From positions 1-43,225 of the forward strand of contig JASMDC010000030.1 in assembly GCA_030753015.1 (NCBI GenBank): a DNA stretch of 43,225 nt. The letters are read 5' to 3'. The stretch comes from Candidatus Undinarchaeales archaeon (lineage in GTDB: Archaea; SpSt-1190; JASMDC01). Both the position numbers and the translations under genes were made by a program. How positions within the stretch are numbered: the first letter of the stretch is position 1; each line of letters starts with the position of its first letter. This document shows positions 25,634 through 33,870 of this stretch, piece by piece. Below the pieces are notes generated by a model. It saw only the letters and a program-made list of their open reading frames with translations, had not been told where the DNA came from and searched no databases.

Positions 25634-27181
25634 TCACTCTTTGCCCTGCTGCGACTCCAGGTAGATCTGGAGCCACAGAGGGAGCTCGAAGGCCTCCTCG
25701 ATGGTGGGGTTCCGCTTCTGCATCAGCTCGTCCCACGACGTGTCCTCTGCGAACCCGGTGGCCTCGTACAGCTGCTTGTAATGATCGTACTCCCGCTGCA
25801 CGCTGGGGACGTAGATGTGGAGCCCCGTTGCAGTGCCATGGGACTGGGCGTTGTGCTGCTCGGCAACGACCACCTGTCCGATGGACTTTATCACCTTGTT
25901 GGCAGCATCGCGCACTGCGGGTTCGTACTTCTCGTTGGCCGCGAGCCGCTCGGCCAGGTCACCCAGGTCCACGAGGGGCTCCGGGAAACCGAGCAAAGGA
26001 TTGGTGCCGAAGTGAAGGCTTGCGTCGTTGGCCTTGTTGAACTCCTCCATGGGGACCTTCGATCCGAGCAGAGCATCGGCCAATCCATCCACGGCCTCGG
26101 CCACCTTGGGCATCTTGGCCACCTCGGTGGCAGAGAGTGTCCTGAGGTTCTGCTGGTCGTTCTCGGCCTCCTTGACGATGAGGTAGCTCATCAGCTTGGG
26201 CGAGAGCTCGGGGCGCGGGCCGTCCTTGAAGGCCTTGGAGTACTTCTCCATGACCACAAGGGCACGGTTGCCCATGATGCCCTCGTAGGGCCAGCCCTCG
26301 GCGCCCTCATTCTCCTCGCTGGCCACCAGGAAGTCGGTGACGCTCCGTACTTGGTAGGCGCCCTCGGCCGATGCCATGAGGCACGCGTCGTACCCGAGCA
26401 CGTCGATCTTGACGCCCGTCTTCTGCTGGACCTTGCCCAGAGCCTCCTGGACCTGTGCCCAAGTCATGGAATCGGTACCCGCGGAATCATCGATAATCGA
26501 GCCGGTCCAGCCCATACCGTGGTCGGAGATGACGAGCATGTAGTTCTTCGCAGGGAAGTTCTGGACGCCCCACTCCACGAAGTCCTGGAGGTTCGCAGGA
26601 TCGGCCATGTCGATCTGACCTAGCTCACCCAGAACGGGGGAGTTGAGCTCGCCCTTAGTACCATCCTTCTGGAGGTGATAGCGCCGGGCACCGGTCCACG
26701 CTCGCTTGCCCATGTCGATCTTGCCGTCTGCCTTCTCGCCGCGGTCGAGCTGGACGATCACGTCCGCGTTGTCGGTGGAGCCTATCTTCTCCATATCGTC
26801 CACATCGGCGACCTGATAGGCCTCAAGATTGTTGTCCGCGGCGGAGTAGACGAGGATGGTCCACTCCTTGCCTTCGGCCTGGTCGTCCTGGGCAGCGTAG
26901 TTGAGCGGGATGGACGACGGGAGAGTGACCTGATAGTCACCCATATCGATGACGTTGCCTTGTTTGGCCTGTTCGGTCTCGATGACGTACGCCGGCTGAG
27001 GGTCCGTTCCGGGAGGCGGGAGCGTGTTGGGGAGCATGCCGCCACCGATGCCGACAATAGCACCACCGATGGTGGCTACAAGTCCAAGCCCTGCGGCGGC
27101 GTAGGTCGCCACCTGCTTGGTAGTAAGCCCCTCTTCCTTCTCGTTCGCTTCCGGTTCAGGTTCCTGCTCGACGTACATCAT
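25634..27181 (-). CDS. Membrane-anchored clostripain-like C11 peptidase, copy 1
   Basis: C11 peptidases are caspase-like cysteine proteases that usually cut after Arg or Lys. The catalytic dyad is seen as His221 (ISDHGMGW) and Cys267 (DACLM) in a 515-residue protein. The N-terminus has an acidic cytoplasmic tail (EQEPEPEANEKEE), one helix (about 24-45, YAAAGLGLVATIGGAI), a Pro-rich linker and the motif NVIDMGDYQVTLPSS (76-90), then the catalytic domain starts at KEWTILVYSAADNN. An N-in, C-out orientation is likely. It lies 8 bases after the stop of copy 2, to which parts are almost identical at the DNA level, pointing to recent duplication or gene conversion. Confidence 0.93.
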   Translation of the reverse strand: MMYVEQEPEPEANEKEEGLTTKQVATYAAAGLGLVATIGGAIVGIGGGMLPNTLPPPGTDPQPAYVIETEQAKQGNVIDMGDYQVTLPSSIPLNYAAQDDQAEGKEWTILVYSAADNNLEAYQVADVDDMEKIGSTDNADVIVQLDRGEKADGKIDMGKRAWTGARRYHLQKDGTKGELNSPVLGELGQIDMADPANLQDFVEWGVQNFPAKNYMLVISDHGMGWTGSIIDDSAGTDSMTWAQVQEALGKVQQKTGVKIDVLGYDACLMASAEGAYQVRSVTDFLVASEENEGAEGWPYEGIMGNRALVVMEKYSKAFKDGPRPELSPKLMSYLIVKEAENDQQNLRTLSATEVAKMPKVAEAVDGLADALLGSKVPMEEFNKANDASLHFGTNPLLGFPEPLVDLGDLAERLAANEKYEPAVRDAANKVIKSIGQVVVAEQHNAQSHGTATGLHIYVPSVQREYDHYKQLYEATGFAEDTSWDELMQKRNPTIEEAFELPLWLQIYLESQQGKE

Positions 27182-27189
27182 TAACCCTC

Positions 27190-28689
27190 CTACTGGCCTC
27201 CCTTATTCTGATTCGCCCGCTCCTGGAGGAACTCGTCCCACTGGGTGTCCTCTGCGAAGTCGAGCTCACCGTACTTATCACCGTCGAAGGAGTCCTGGCC
27301 CTCTCCAGGTGGACCGTTGAAGGGCACGTATATGTGCAGCCCGTGGGCGTTGGGATGGCTGGTCTCGTTGTGCTGCTCGGCGACGACAACCTGGTCGACG
27401 GCCTCGATGACCTTTGCCGCGGCCTCGCGCACATCAGCGCCGTAGGCACCATTGGCAGAGACCTTCTCGGCCAGCTCTACTGCGTCCACGAGCGGCTCCT
27501 CAAACCACCACTGCCTCCCAAAGTGGAAGCTCTCCTCGGCGATCTTGTTGAACTCGCTGATGGGCACCTTGGACCCTCGCAGCGCCTCGGCGAATCCGTC
27601 CATGGCCTCGGCGACCTTGGGCATCTTCTCCACCTCGACGGCAGAGAGAGTAGGGAGGTTCCGCTGGTCGTTCTCGGCCTCCTTGACGATGAGGAAGCTC
27701 ATGAGCTTCGGAGTGAGCTCTGGGCGCTTACCGTCCTTGAAGGCCGTGGAGAACTTCTCCATGACCACCAGGGCCCGGTTGCCCATGATACCCTCGTAGG
27801 GCCAGCCCTCGGCACCCTCCAGCTCCTGGCTCGCCACCAGGAAGTCGGTGACGCTCCGTACCTGGTAGGCGCCCTCGGCCGACGCCATGAGGCAGGCGTC
27901 GTACCCGAGCACGTCGATCTTCACACCGGTGCGCTGCTGGACCTTGCCCAGTGCTTCCTGGACCTCGACCCAGGTCATCTCGTGGTCCCCGGAGGAGTCG
28001 TCCCCGATGGCCCCGGTCCATCCGGCGCCGTGGTCCGAGATGATGAGCATGTAGTTATCGGCGGGGTAGTTGTTCACACCCCACTCGAGGAAGTCCGCGA
28101 GCACGTCGGGATCGGCCATGTTGACCTGCCCGAGCTCGCCCATCATGGGGGAGTTGAGCTTCCCTTTCTCGGCGTCCTTCTGGAGGTGGTAGCGCCGGGC
28201 GCCGGTCCAGGCCCTCTCTCCCGAGTCGACCTGGCCCTCGGCGACCGTGCCGCGGTCGACTTGGATCACGACGTCCACGTACTTGTCAGAACCGACCGTC
28301 TCCATGTCGTCGTTGTCGGCCATGAGATACGGCTCGAGGTTGTTGTCGGCGGCCGAGTAGACGAGGACGGTCCACTCCTTGCCCTGCGTACGGGCGTCCT
28401 GGTCCGCATAGGTCAGGGGGAGGGACGAGGGGAGGGTTACCTTGTAGTCGCCCATGTCGATGACGTTACCCTGAGTGCTCTGTTCGGTCTCGGTCACATA
28501 GGCCGGACGCGGGGTCGTGTCCGGGGGCGGCTGGAACGGCGGAAGGATGTTGATCGCACCGCCGATGGCGGCTACGAGCCCAAGGCCCGCTGCGGTGTAG
28601 GCCGCGACCTGCTTGAACGTAAGCCCGTCCTCTTCTCGTTCCGGCGCTTCATCGTGCTCGTTCTCATTCTCGATATACATCATGATCAC
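27190..28689 (-). CDS. Membrane-anchored clostripain-like C11 peptidase, copy 2
   Basis: This 499-residue paralogue has the same plan: an acidic tail (ENENEHDEAPEREED), helix about 30-48, linker, NVIDMGDYKVTLPSS, and a C11 domain with His220 (ISDHGAGW) and Cys266 (DACLM). Both catalytic residues are intact. Several in-frame ATGs (28689, 28683, 28680) follow AGGTGATC; the protein may begin MMYIENEN. The match to copy 1 is strongest around the active-site Cys. The stop of copy 3 is 10 bases upstream, so the copies form one transcript. Substrate specificity may differ between copies, since the C-terminal thirds diverge more. Confidence 0.93.
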   Translation of the reverse strand: MIMMYIENENEHDEAPEREEDGLTFKQVAAYTAAGLGLVAAIGGAINILPPFQPPPDTTPRPAYVTETEQSTQGNVIDMGDYKVTLPSSLPLTYADQDARTQGKEWTVLVYSAADNNLEPYLMADNDDMETVGSDKYVDVVIQVDRGTVAEGQVDSGERAWTGARRYHLQKDAEKGKLNSPMMGELGQVNMADPDVLADFLEWGVNNYPADNYMLIISDHGAGWTGAIGDDSSGDHEMTWVEVQEALGKVQQRTGVKIDVLGYDACLMASAEGAYQVRSVTDFLVASQELEGAEGWPYEGIMGNRALVVMEKFSTAFKDGKRPELTPKLMSFLIVKEAENDQRNLPTLSAVEVEKMPKVAEAMDGFAEALRGSKVPISEFNKIAEESFHFGRQWWFEEPLVDAVELAEKVSANGAYGADVREAAAKVIEAVDQVVVAEQHNETSHPNAHGLHIYVPFNGPPGEGQDSFDGDKYGELDFAEDTQWDEFLQERANQNKGGQ

Positions 28690-28699
28690 CTGTTGAACA

Positions 28700-30175
28700 T
28701 CACGGACCCGACGGGGTCTGCTTCATCTTCTCTGCCCGATCCTTGAGCCACTCGTCCCACTGGGTGTCCTCGGTGAACTCGAGCTGCTCGTACGCCTCGC
28801 CGTCGTAGGACCCTGCCCACCAGCTCGACGGGACGTAGATGTGCAGCCCGTGGGAGCCGGGATGGGTCGAGTTGTGGTGCTCGGCCACAATCACCTGGTC
28901 CACGGCCTCGATGACCTTGTTGGCGGCGAGCTTCACGTCCTTGCCATACTGGTCGTTTGCGGCGAGGTTCGTGGCCAGGTCGACCACGTCCACCAGGGGC
29001 GAGCCCCAGCCGTAGTCCTGGCTGTTGCCCTCAATGGTATTGAACTCGGTGACAGGGACCTCGGACGCACGCAGGGCGACGGCGAGCCCGTTCACGGCTG
29101 ATGCCACCTTGGGCATCTTCTCGAGCTCTGTTGAGGAGAGCGTGTCGAAAGTGGCGGTATCATTGGCGCCTTCCTTGACGATGAGGTAGGAGTAGAGCTT
29201 GGGCGTGAGCGCGGGGCGGTCGGTGTCCTTGAAGGTGCGGTTGAACTTCTCCATGACGTCCAGTGCCCGCTGGCTGATGATACCCTCGAAGGGCCAGCCC
29301 TCGACGCCCTCCAGCTCCTCGCTGGCCACCAGGAACCCGGCCGCGTCGCGGACCTGATAGGCGACCTCGGTCGATCCCATGAGGCAGGCATCGAATCCGA
29401 GGATGTCGATCTGTGCACCAGTGCGCTCCTTGACCCGCTCGAGCGCCTGGTCGAGCTCAGGCGTGGACATCTGTCCGGCGTGGTGTGAGCTGTCGTCGAT
29501 GAAGCCCTCCCAGCCCGAGCCGTGGTCGGCGATGATGAGCATGTAGTGCTTGGCGGGGAAGTTCTTGACGGTGAACTCCACGAACTCCGCCAGTGTCTCG
29601 GGAGCGGCCATGTCCACCTGTCCGAGCTCCGCTAGCACCGGTGAGTTGTAGTTGACCGGGTCGGTATCCTTCTGGATGTGGTAGCGCCGGGCACCGGTCC
29701 AGTCGCCGCCCTGGGGCGTGTCGGCGGTGTATCCGCGGTCCACCTGGACCACGACGTCCATGTAGTCGTTGGATCCCAGCTTCTCCATGTCGTTGATGTC
29801 GGTGAGCTGGTCGTTCTCGAGGTTGTTGTCGGAGGCGGAGTAGATCATGACGGTCCATTCCTTGGCCTCAGCGGGAACCCGGGCGTCCTCGCCGTAAACG
29901 AGAGGGATGTCCTTGGGCAGAGTGACCTGGTAGTCGCCCATGTCGATGGTGCCGCCCTTGACGGCGTCCTGCACTTCCGTGACATAGGCGGGCCGGTAGG
30001 GTCCAGTCCCCGACGCGGGGGTCGCGTCCATGGGTCCCACGGCCGTGCCGATGGCGCCACCTACGGCGGCTGCGAGGCCGAGGCCCAGTGCGGCGTACAC
30101 GCCCACCTTCTTGAGCGTGAGCCCTTCCTTCTCGTTCTCTATTTCCGTTTCGTACTCCGTCTCCATTATCATCAT
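28700..30175 (-). CDS. Membrane-anchored clostripain-like C11 peptidase, copy 3
   Basis: The most divergent of the three C11 copies (491 residues). His218 (IADHGSGW) and Cys264 (DACLM) are present. Its N-terminus, ENEKEGLTLKKVGVYAALGL followed by GLAAAVGGAI, is closer to the subtilase encoded just upstream than to the other C11 peptidases, as is the motif TIDMGDYQVTLP. The body is nevertheless clearly C11 (KEWTVMIYSASDNN). Starts at 30175, 30172 and 30166 are possible after GGGAG; a gap of 28 bases separates it from the subtilase stop. The mixed similarity suggests recombination of the anchoring module between neighbouring genes. Confidence 0.92.
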   Translation of the reverse strand: MMIMETEYETEIENEKEGLTLKKVGVYAALGLGLAAAVGGAIGTAVGPMDATPASGTGPYRPAYVTEVQDAVKGGTIDMGDYQVTLPKDIPLVYGEDARVPAEAKEWTVMIYSASDNNLENDQLTDINDMEKLGSNDYMDVVVQVDRGYTADTPQGGDWTGARRYHIQKDTDPVNYNSPVLAELGQVDMAAPETLAEFVEFTVKNFPAKHYMLIIADHGSGWEGFIDDSSHHAGQMSTPELDQALERVKERTGAQIDILGFDACLMGSTEVAYQVRDAAGFLVASEELEGVEGWPFEGIISQRALDVMEKFNRTFKDTDRPALTPKLYSYLIVKEGANDTATFDTLSSTELEKMPKVASAVNGLAVALRASEVPVTEFNTIEGNSQDYGWGSPLVDVVDLATNLAANDQYGKDVKLAANKVIEAVDQVIVAEHHNSTHPGSHGLHIYVPSSWWAGSYDGEAYEQLEFTEDTQWDEWLKDRAEKMKQTPSGP

Positions 30176-30203
30176 CTCCCGTCCCTGTCATATGATCCGG
30201 TAA

Positions 30204-31613
30204 TCATTGCTCCCCTTCCACTCCGTCGGGATTATCCGTCCCTGTGGGCGGTGGAGCGGAACCGGGATCGGACTGCAGAGCGCGGTCCAACTGGATAATG
30301 CCGTGGCCGTAATACTGATCCCAGCCGCTGCTGCCGCGGTCCAGCGCGGTGGTCTCAAGCGCGGTGCGCACCCGTTCTGGCGTGTTGAAATCGCTGGAAT
30401 AGCCGATCAGCACGGCGGCCGCCCCTGCCACGTGCGGCGCCGCCTGGGAGGTGCCGCTATTGTAGATGTAGGTGTCGTCAAGGCCGGTGGAGCCGATGTC
30501 CGATCCGGGCGCGGCCAGGTCTACAAAATCGCCGTAAGTGGAGAAACGAGAGCGGTTGTCGCTGGAGTCCGTAGACGCCACTGCAATCGTGTTCTCGTAG
30601 GCAGCCGGGTAGTCGATGGTGTTGCTGCCGGAGTTGCCGGCGGCAGTCACCACCGTCACGCCGTGCTCCACCGCATAATTGACGGCGTCTTCCAACGCCC
30701 TGGAGTTAAAAGGGGCTCCCAAGCTCAGATTAATGACGTCCGCACCGTTATCCGTGGCGAAGATAATGCCGTCGACGATGGCGGAGTACCTGCCGGCGCC
30801 GTTCGAACCCAGCACCTTGACCGGCATAATGCGCGCCCCCCACGAGACGCCGGCGACGCCCTCCCCGTTGTTGCTGACCGCCGCTGCAATTCCCGCCACG
30901 TGCGTACCGTGCCCCTGATCGTCCTGCGGGTTGTCGTCCCGGTTGACAAAGTCGTATCCAGGCACGATCTTGGCTGCCAGGTCAGGGTGGTCGAGGTCAA
31001 CCCCGGTGTCCAACACGGCGATTATGACCGAGTTCGATCCGGTACTCAGGTCCCACGCCTGCGGAGCCCGGATGCGCTGCGGGCCGTACTGCAAAGACCA
31101 ATATGTATCGTTGGGCGTTATGTCGAAAGCATGGGCCACGTAGTTCAACTCGGCATATTCCACCAGCCCTGAGTTGTTCAGCGCATCCAACAGTTTCTTG
31201 GCGTCACCATCGCCGGCGCGCAGCAGCTGAACGTCGAGGGAGGAGATCTCGCCCTCGATCCGCGCATCCAGGCCATCGATGAGCGCATCCGAGTCGCTCT
31301 TGTACAAATCTCTACTGAACTTCACCAGCACTTCGTCCGGCACGTACCCCTCGCTGTACACCATGGGGGTGCCCTCGGGAAGGGTGACCTGGTAGTCGCC
31401 CATGTCGATGACGTTCCCCTGGCTGCTGTGCTCGATCTCGGTCAGATAGGCCGGCCGCGGGGTCGTGCCCGGCGGGGGCGGGATGATACTTATGGCCCCG
31501 CCAATGGCGGCCACAATGCCCAGGCCCAGGGCGGCGTACCCGCCGACCTTCTTGAGCGTGAGCCCTTCCTTCTCATTCTCCAAGTCCGTTTCGTACTCCG
31601 TCACCATGATCAT
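30204..31613 (-). CDS. Membrane-anchored subtilisin-like S8 peptidase
   Basis: The 469-residue protein has the shared module (LENEKEGLTLKKVGGYAALG, helix about 24-44, Pro linker, NVIDMGDYQVTLPEG), then an I9/fervidolysin-like prodomain (VPDEVLVKFSRDLY to YAELNYVA, 91-160) and an S8 domain with intact Asp202 (VLDTGVD), His235 (GHGTHVAG) and Ser389 (GTSQAAPH); Asn326 forms the oxyanion hole. The prodomain implies autoprocessing after export. Start 31613 overlaps the upstream stop by one base (TGATG). The catalytic part uses more ATT, AAT, AGC and TTG codons than flanking genes, suggesting it was acquired and joined to a resident anchor. A polar GSAPPPTGTDNPDG tail ends the protein. Confidence 0.95.
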   Translation of the reverse strand: MIMVTEYETDLENEKEGLTLKKVGGYAALGLGIVAAIGGAISIIPPPPGTTPRPAYLTEIEHSSQGNVIDMGDYQVTLPEGTPMVYSEGYVPDEVLVKFSRDLYKSDSDALIDGLDARIEGEISSLDVQLLRAGDGDAKKLLDALNNSGLVEYAELNYVAHAFDITPNDTYWSLQYGPQRIRAPQAWDLSTGSNSVIIAVLDTGVDLDHPDLAAKIVPGYDFVNRDDNPQDDQGHGTHVAGIAAAVSNNGEGVAGVSWGARIMPVKVLGSNGAGRYSAIVDGIIFATDNGADVINLSLGAPFNSRALEDAVNYAVEHGVTVVTAAGNSGSNTIDYPAAYENTIAVASTDSSDNRSRFSTYGDFVDLAAPGSDIGSTGLDDTYIYNSGTSQAAPHVAGAAAVLIGYSSDFNTPERVRTALETTALDRGSSGWDQYYGHGIIQLDRALQSDPGSAPPPTGTDNPDGVEGEQ

Positions 31614-32671
31614 CACTCCCACTCCACCCAGTCGGGATTGTAGGTGCCCAGGGGCAGGTCGTCCCCGAACATCGATTGTGGTGAATACCCTAGTTGCGAA
31701 TAAGCGACATCCCGGGGGATGAGCAGATCGCGAACGTTGTTATCGGTGAGATAGGCCTTACCGTCGATGATCGTCTCGGTCCAGGCGTGACCTCCGCCCT
31801 TCATCGTCCCGAGCACCACCACCGAATCGTAACCCTTGGCCTCGAGCAGCGAGTTGGAGGCGAGTGCGTAGTCCTCGCAGTCCCCCCTGCCGAGGGAAGT
31901 GAGGAAGTGCTCCGGGTTCTGCCAGTAGTCGGTGTGACCGAGATGCTCGGCGTCGAAGAAGTACTTCCCCATGAGCGGTTTGCCGTCGGCGAACCGCATG
32001 AACTTGATACCGGATATGGTGTTCTCGCCGATATTTATTGAGCTGGGAAGGTCGCGGACCTCGAGGTTGTTGGCGTAGCCCTGGACGATCTCACTGTCCG
32101 GTGTGATGTAGGACGAGGGATCGTTGGGCATGTAGAAGCCCCGCTGTTCGCCGATCTCCTGGTGCCTGAGCGAGGGGAAGCCGTCGGGGATGCCATCGCT
32201 GTTCGCGTCAGCGTTATCGGGGTGGAGGTCGTAGGCGTCAGCGAGCCCGTCACCGTCCCGGTCGGGGAGCATGAAGTCGGGGTCCTTGCCGTCGATGATA
32301 CCGTCAGCGTCCACGTCAGGATTGGACCAATCCCAGTCCCGGCCGTCGAGGATGCCGTCCCCGTCGATGTCGGGATTACCGGGGTGAGGGTCGATGGAGT
32401 CGTAGAGGTGGTCGCCGTCGGCGTCCGCCATGGCCTGTTCGGGAGAGAGCGTGGGAACGCTGTCGTCGCCCAGCACACGGGTCTTGGGGGGCCCGGGCTC
32501 GGCCTCCTTGCCGAGCAGTGCACCAAGGACGAGCCCACCGGTGATGGTGAGGCCGACCGCTATGAATCCCTTGGCCACAGATTCGGCGTTGAGGTCCTCG
32601 GTGACCGTGTAGCCGTCGGCCGCCGTGGCGGTCCCGGCCTCATCGGTCTCGAGGTCGATGTCCATCGCCAT
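31613..32671 (-). CDS. Transglutaminase-like protein with calcium-binding repeats, copy 1
   Basis: This 352-residue protein has a cytoplasmic N-terminus, one helix (about 33-55), then a run of thrombospondin type 3/EF-hand-like repeats (about 82-165; DADGDHLYDSIDPHPGNPDI, DGDGILDGRD, DRDGDGLADAYD) that should bind Ca2+ outside the cell. The C-terminal domain has the papain-like transglutaminase triad Cys265 (GRGDCEDYA), His295 (GGGHAW) and Asp310 (YLTDNN). Known members act as peptidases or cross-linking enzymes. The start ATG overlaps the SPFH gene stop by one base (TGATG); ATG 32665 is an alternative. A paralogue with longer repeats lies at 39252. Confidence 0.92.
   Translation of the reverse strand: MAMDIDLETDEAGTATAADGYTVTEDLNAESVAKGFIAVGLTITGGLVLGALLGKEAEPGPPKTRVLGDDSVPTLSPEQAMADADGDHLYDSIDPHPGNPDIDGDGILDGRDWDWSNPDVDADGIIDGKDPDFMLPDRDGDGLADAYDLHPDNADANSDGIPDGFPSLRHQEIGEQRGFYMPNDPSSYITPDSEIVQGYANNLEVRDLPSSINIGENTISGIKFMRFADGKPLMGKYFFDAEHLGHTDYWQNPEHFLTSLGRGDCEDYALASNSLLEAKGYDSVVVLGTMKGGGHAWTETIIDGKAYLTDNNVRDLLIPRDVAYSQLGYSPQSMFGDDLPLGTYNPDWVEWE
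32210..32440 (-). repeat. Calcium-binding DxDGDG repeats in transglutaminase copy 1
   Basis: The coding DNA repeats a unit of roughly 39-45 bases encoding DxDGDGxxDxxD elements. These are aspartate-rich calcium-binding loops, not a non-coding array. Confidence 0.8.
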
Positions 32672-33651
32672 CAGTTCCCCTCCCGTACTTCGAGCTCATA
32701 TCCACTCTCGTCGATCTCGTACACCTGGACGCCGTACACGTCCTCGAAGGAGGGGATGATGTGCATGTCCTTGCCCTGGCCTCGCATGTGGAGCGACGCC
32801 TCGAAGTCCTCGATGACCTTGGACGGATCGTTCTGGATATCCTGGTAGAACTGCTGGGCGGCTTTCTTGAGCTCGCCCTTGAAGTAGGGGACACGGTCGC
32901 GTTCGAATGTCTTGACCGCCTCCTCGCCCTCGAAGGCAGCGAGCGTGGCCTCGTCCTTGTACTGCTTCTGGACGGGTTCGAGGTACTCGTTCAGTGTCGC
33001 CTGGACCACCTGGGTGCCCACATATTCGAGCGTTGTCTTCAACGCGCCCTCACGCGAGGAGAACTGCATCCAAATGGCGTCCTTCTCCTGCTCGGAGAGC
33101 GGGCCGTTACCTCCGTTGATCCTGGAGGTCTCGATGGTCTCGATAAGCTTGTGGTAATCGGTCCGGGCATCGAACTGCGCCAGGTTCTCGACGCTGTAGG
33201 ACACCTGGCCGTGGATGTACGCTTCCTTGGCGGCGTCGGCCTTCTGACCGGTGTAGGTTGCGAGCTGCCCGACGGGGATGTCGATGTCGACCGTCTGACG
33301 TTCAAGGGACACCTCCTCGTAGCTGGAGAATGGGACTGGGAGACGAAGGACGAACTTGCTTCCATCGGTCTCGTTCTCGATGTAGCGGGTGCCACCTTCG
33401 AAGTCGAGGATGCCCCGTTCATCGAGCTGGACGGACTCGTGGATGATGGCGCCGGTGTTGGGAGGGACGATACCGACCGTGGACACCATACCGAAACCGA
33501 CCCCGAGGGAGGCGAGACCGAGGCCGATGTACTTGCCGACGGTCATGGCCTGCGCGCCCAGCGGCAGGTCCGAGAACTTAGTTACTTCCTCCTCACGGTT
33601 GTCCGGTTGTAGGTCTTCCTCTTTGAGCTTCTCGTCCTCAAGGTTCCTCAT
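32671..33651 (-). CDS. SPFH/band-7-like membrane protein
   Basis: The 326-residue protein has an acidic N-terminal tail (NLEDEKLKEEDLQPDNREEE), one helix at about 36-62 ending in STVGIVPPNTGAIIHE, and a domain with the beta-rich start and long C-terminal helices of SPFH (stomatin/prohibitin/flotillin/HflK) proteins. Such proteins form membrane rings that organise or restrain proteases; HflK/C and FtsH are the best-known case. Here it is the first gene of an operon that encodes six enzymes with peptidase-type active sites, which fits a scaffolding role, though this is inference. ATG 33651 follows AGGGGGTAA. Similarity to SPFH was judged by pattern only, so the family call is moderately sure. 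Confidence 0.75.
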   Translation of the reverse strand: MRNLEDEKLKEEDLQPDNREEEVTKFSDLPLGAQAMTVGKYIGLGLASLGVGFGMVSTVGIVPPNTGAIIHESVQLDERGILDFEGGTRYIENETDGSKFVLRLPVPFSSYEEVSLERQTVDIDIPVGQLATYTGQKADAAKEAYIHGQVSYSVENLAQFDARTDYHKLIETIETSRINGGNGPLSEQEKDAIWMQFSSREGALKTTLEYVGTQVVQATLNEYLEPVQKQYKDEATLAAFEGEEAVKTFERDRVPYFKGELKKAAQQFYQDIQNDPSKVIEDFEASLHMRGQGKDMHIIPSFEDVYGVQVYEIDESGYELEVREGN

Positions 33652-33870
33652 TTCGGTTACCCCCTAGTTTCATACGTCCGTCCCCGTAGCCACGGCTGCG
33701 GCATGCCATACTGTACCGTGGCGTCCGGACCTCATTCGCCACCCTTCCGACCTTATATAGGTTGTTCCTCCATATATCGGAAAATTCCGCGAGAAACGCA
33801 TCACTACGGCTTAGTTACAACTCCGGAGTACGGTGGAAAAAGACACGTTATGACGGATGCGGCGCAGGGT
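33652..33870 (-). promoter_or_regulatory. Promoter region of the protease operon
   Basis: A TATA element (CCTATATAAGG on the minus strand, 33750-33760) predicts a start near 33727 and a leader of about 75 bases before the SPFH ATG. An inverted repeat CGGAA-AA-TTCCG at 33778-33789 lies about 20 bases upstream of the TATA element, where an activator would sit. The TrmB-family gene to the right ends at 33871. I see no gene in this 219-base gap. Confidence 0.55.

Noticed and set aside
27334-28746. A 470-codon open frame on the plus strand, antisense to two C11 peptidase genes.
   Set aside because: It mirrors the codon pattern of the real minus-strand genes, crosses their junction, has no promoter and encodes no recognisable domain. 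Similar antisense frames at 12151-12858, 25550-26623 and 20906-22240 are GC-rich shadows as well.
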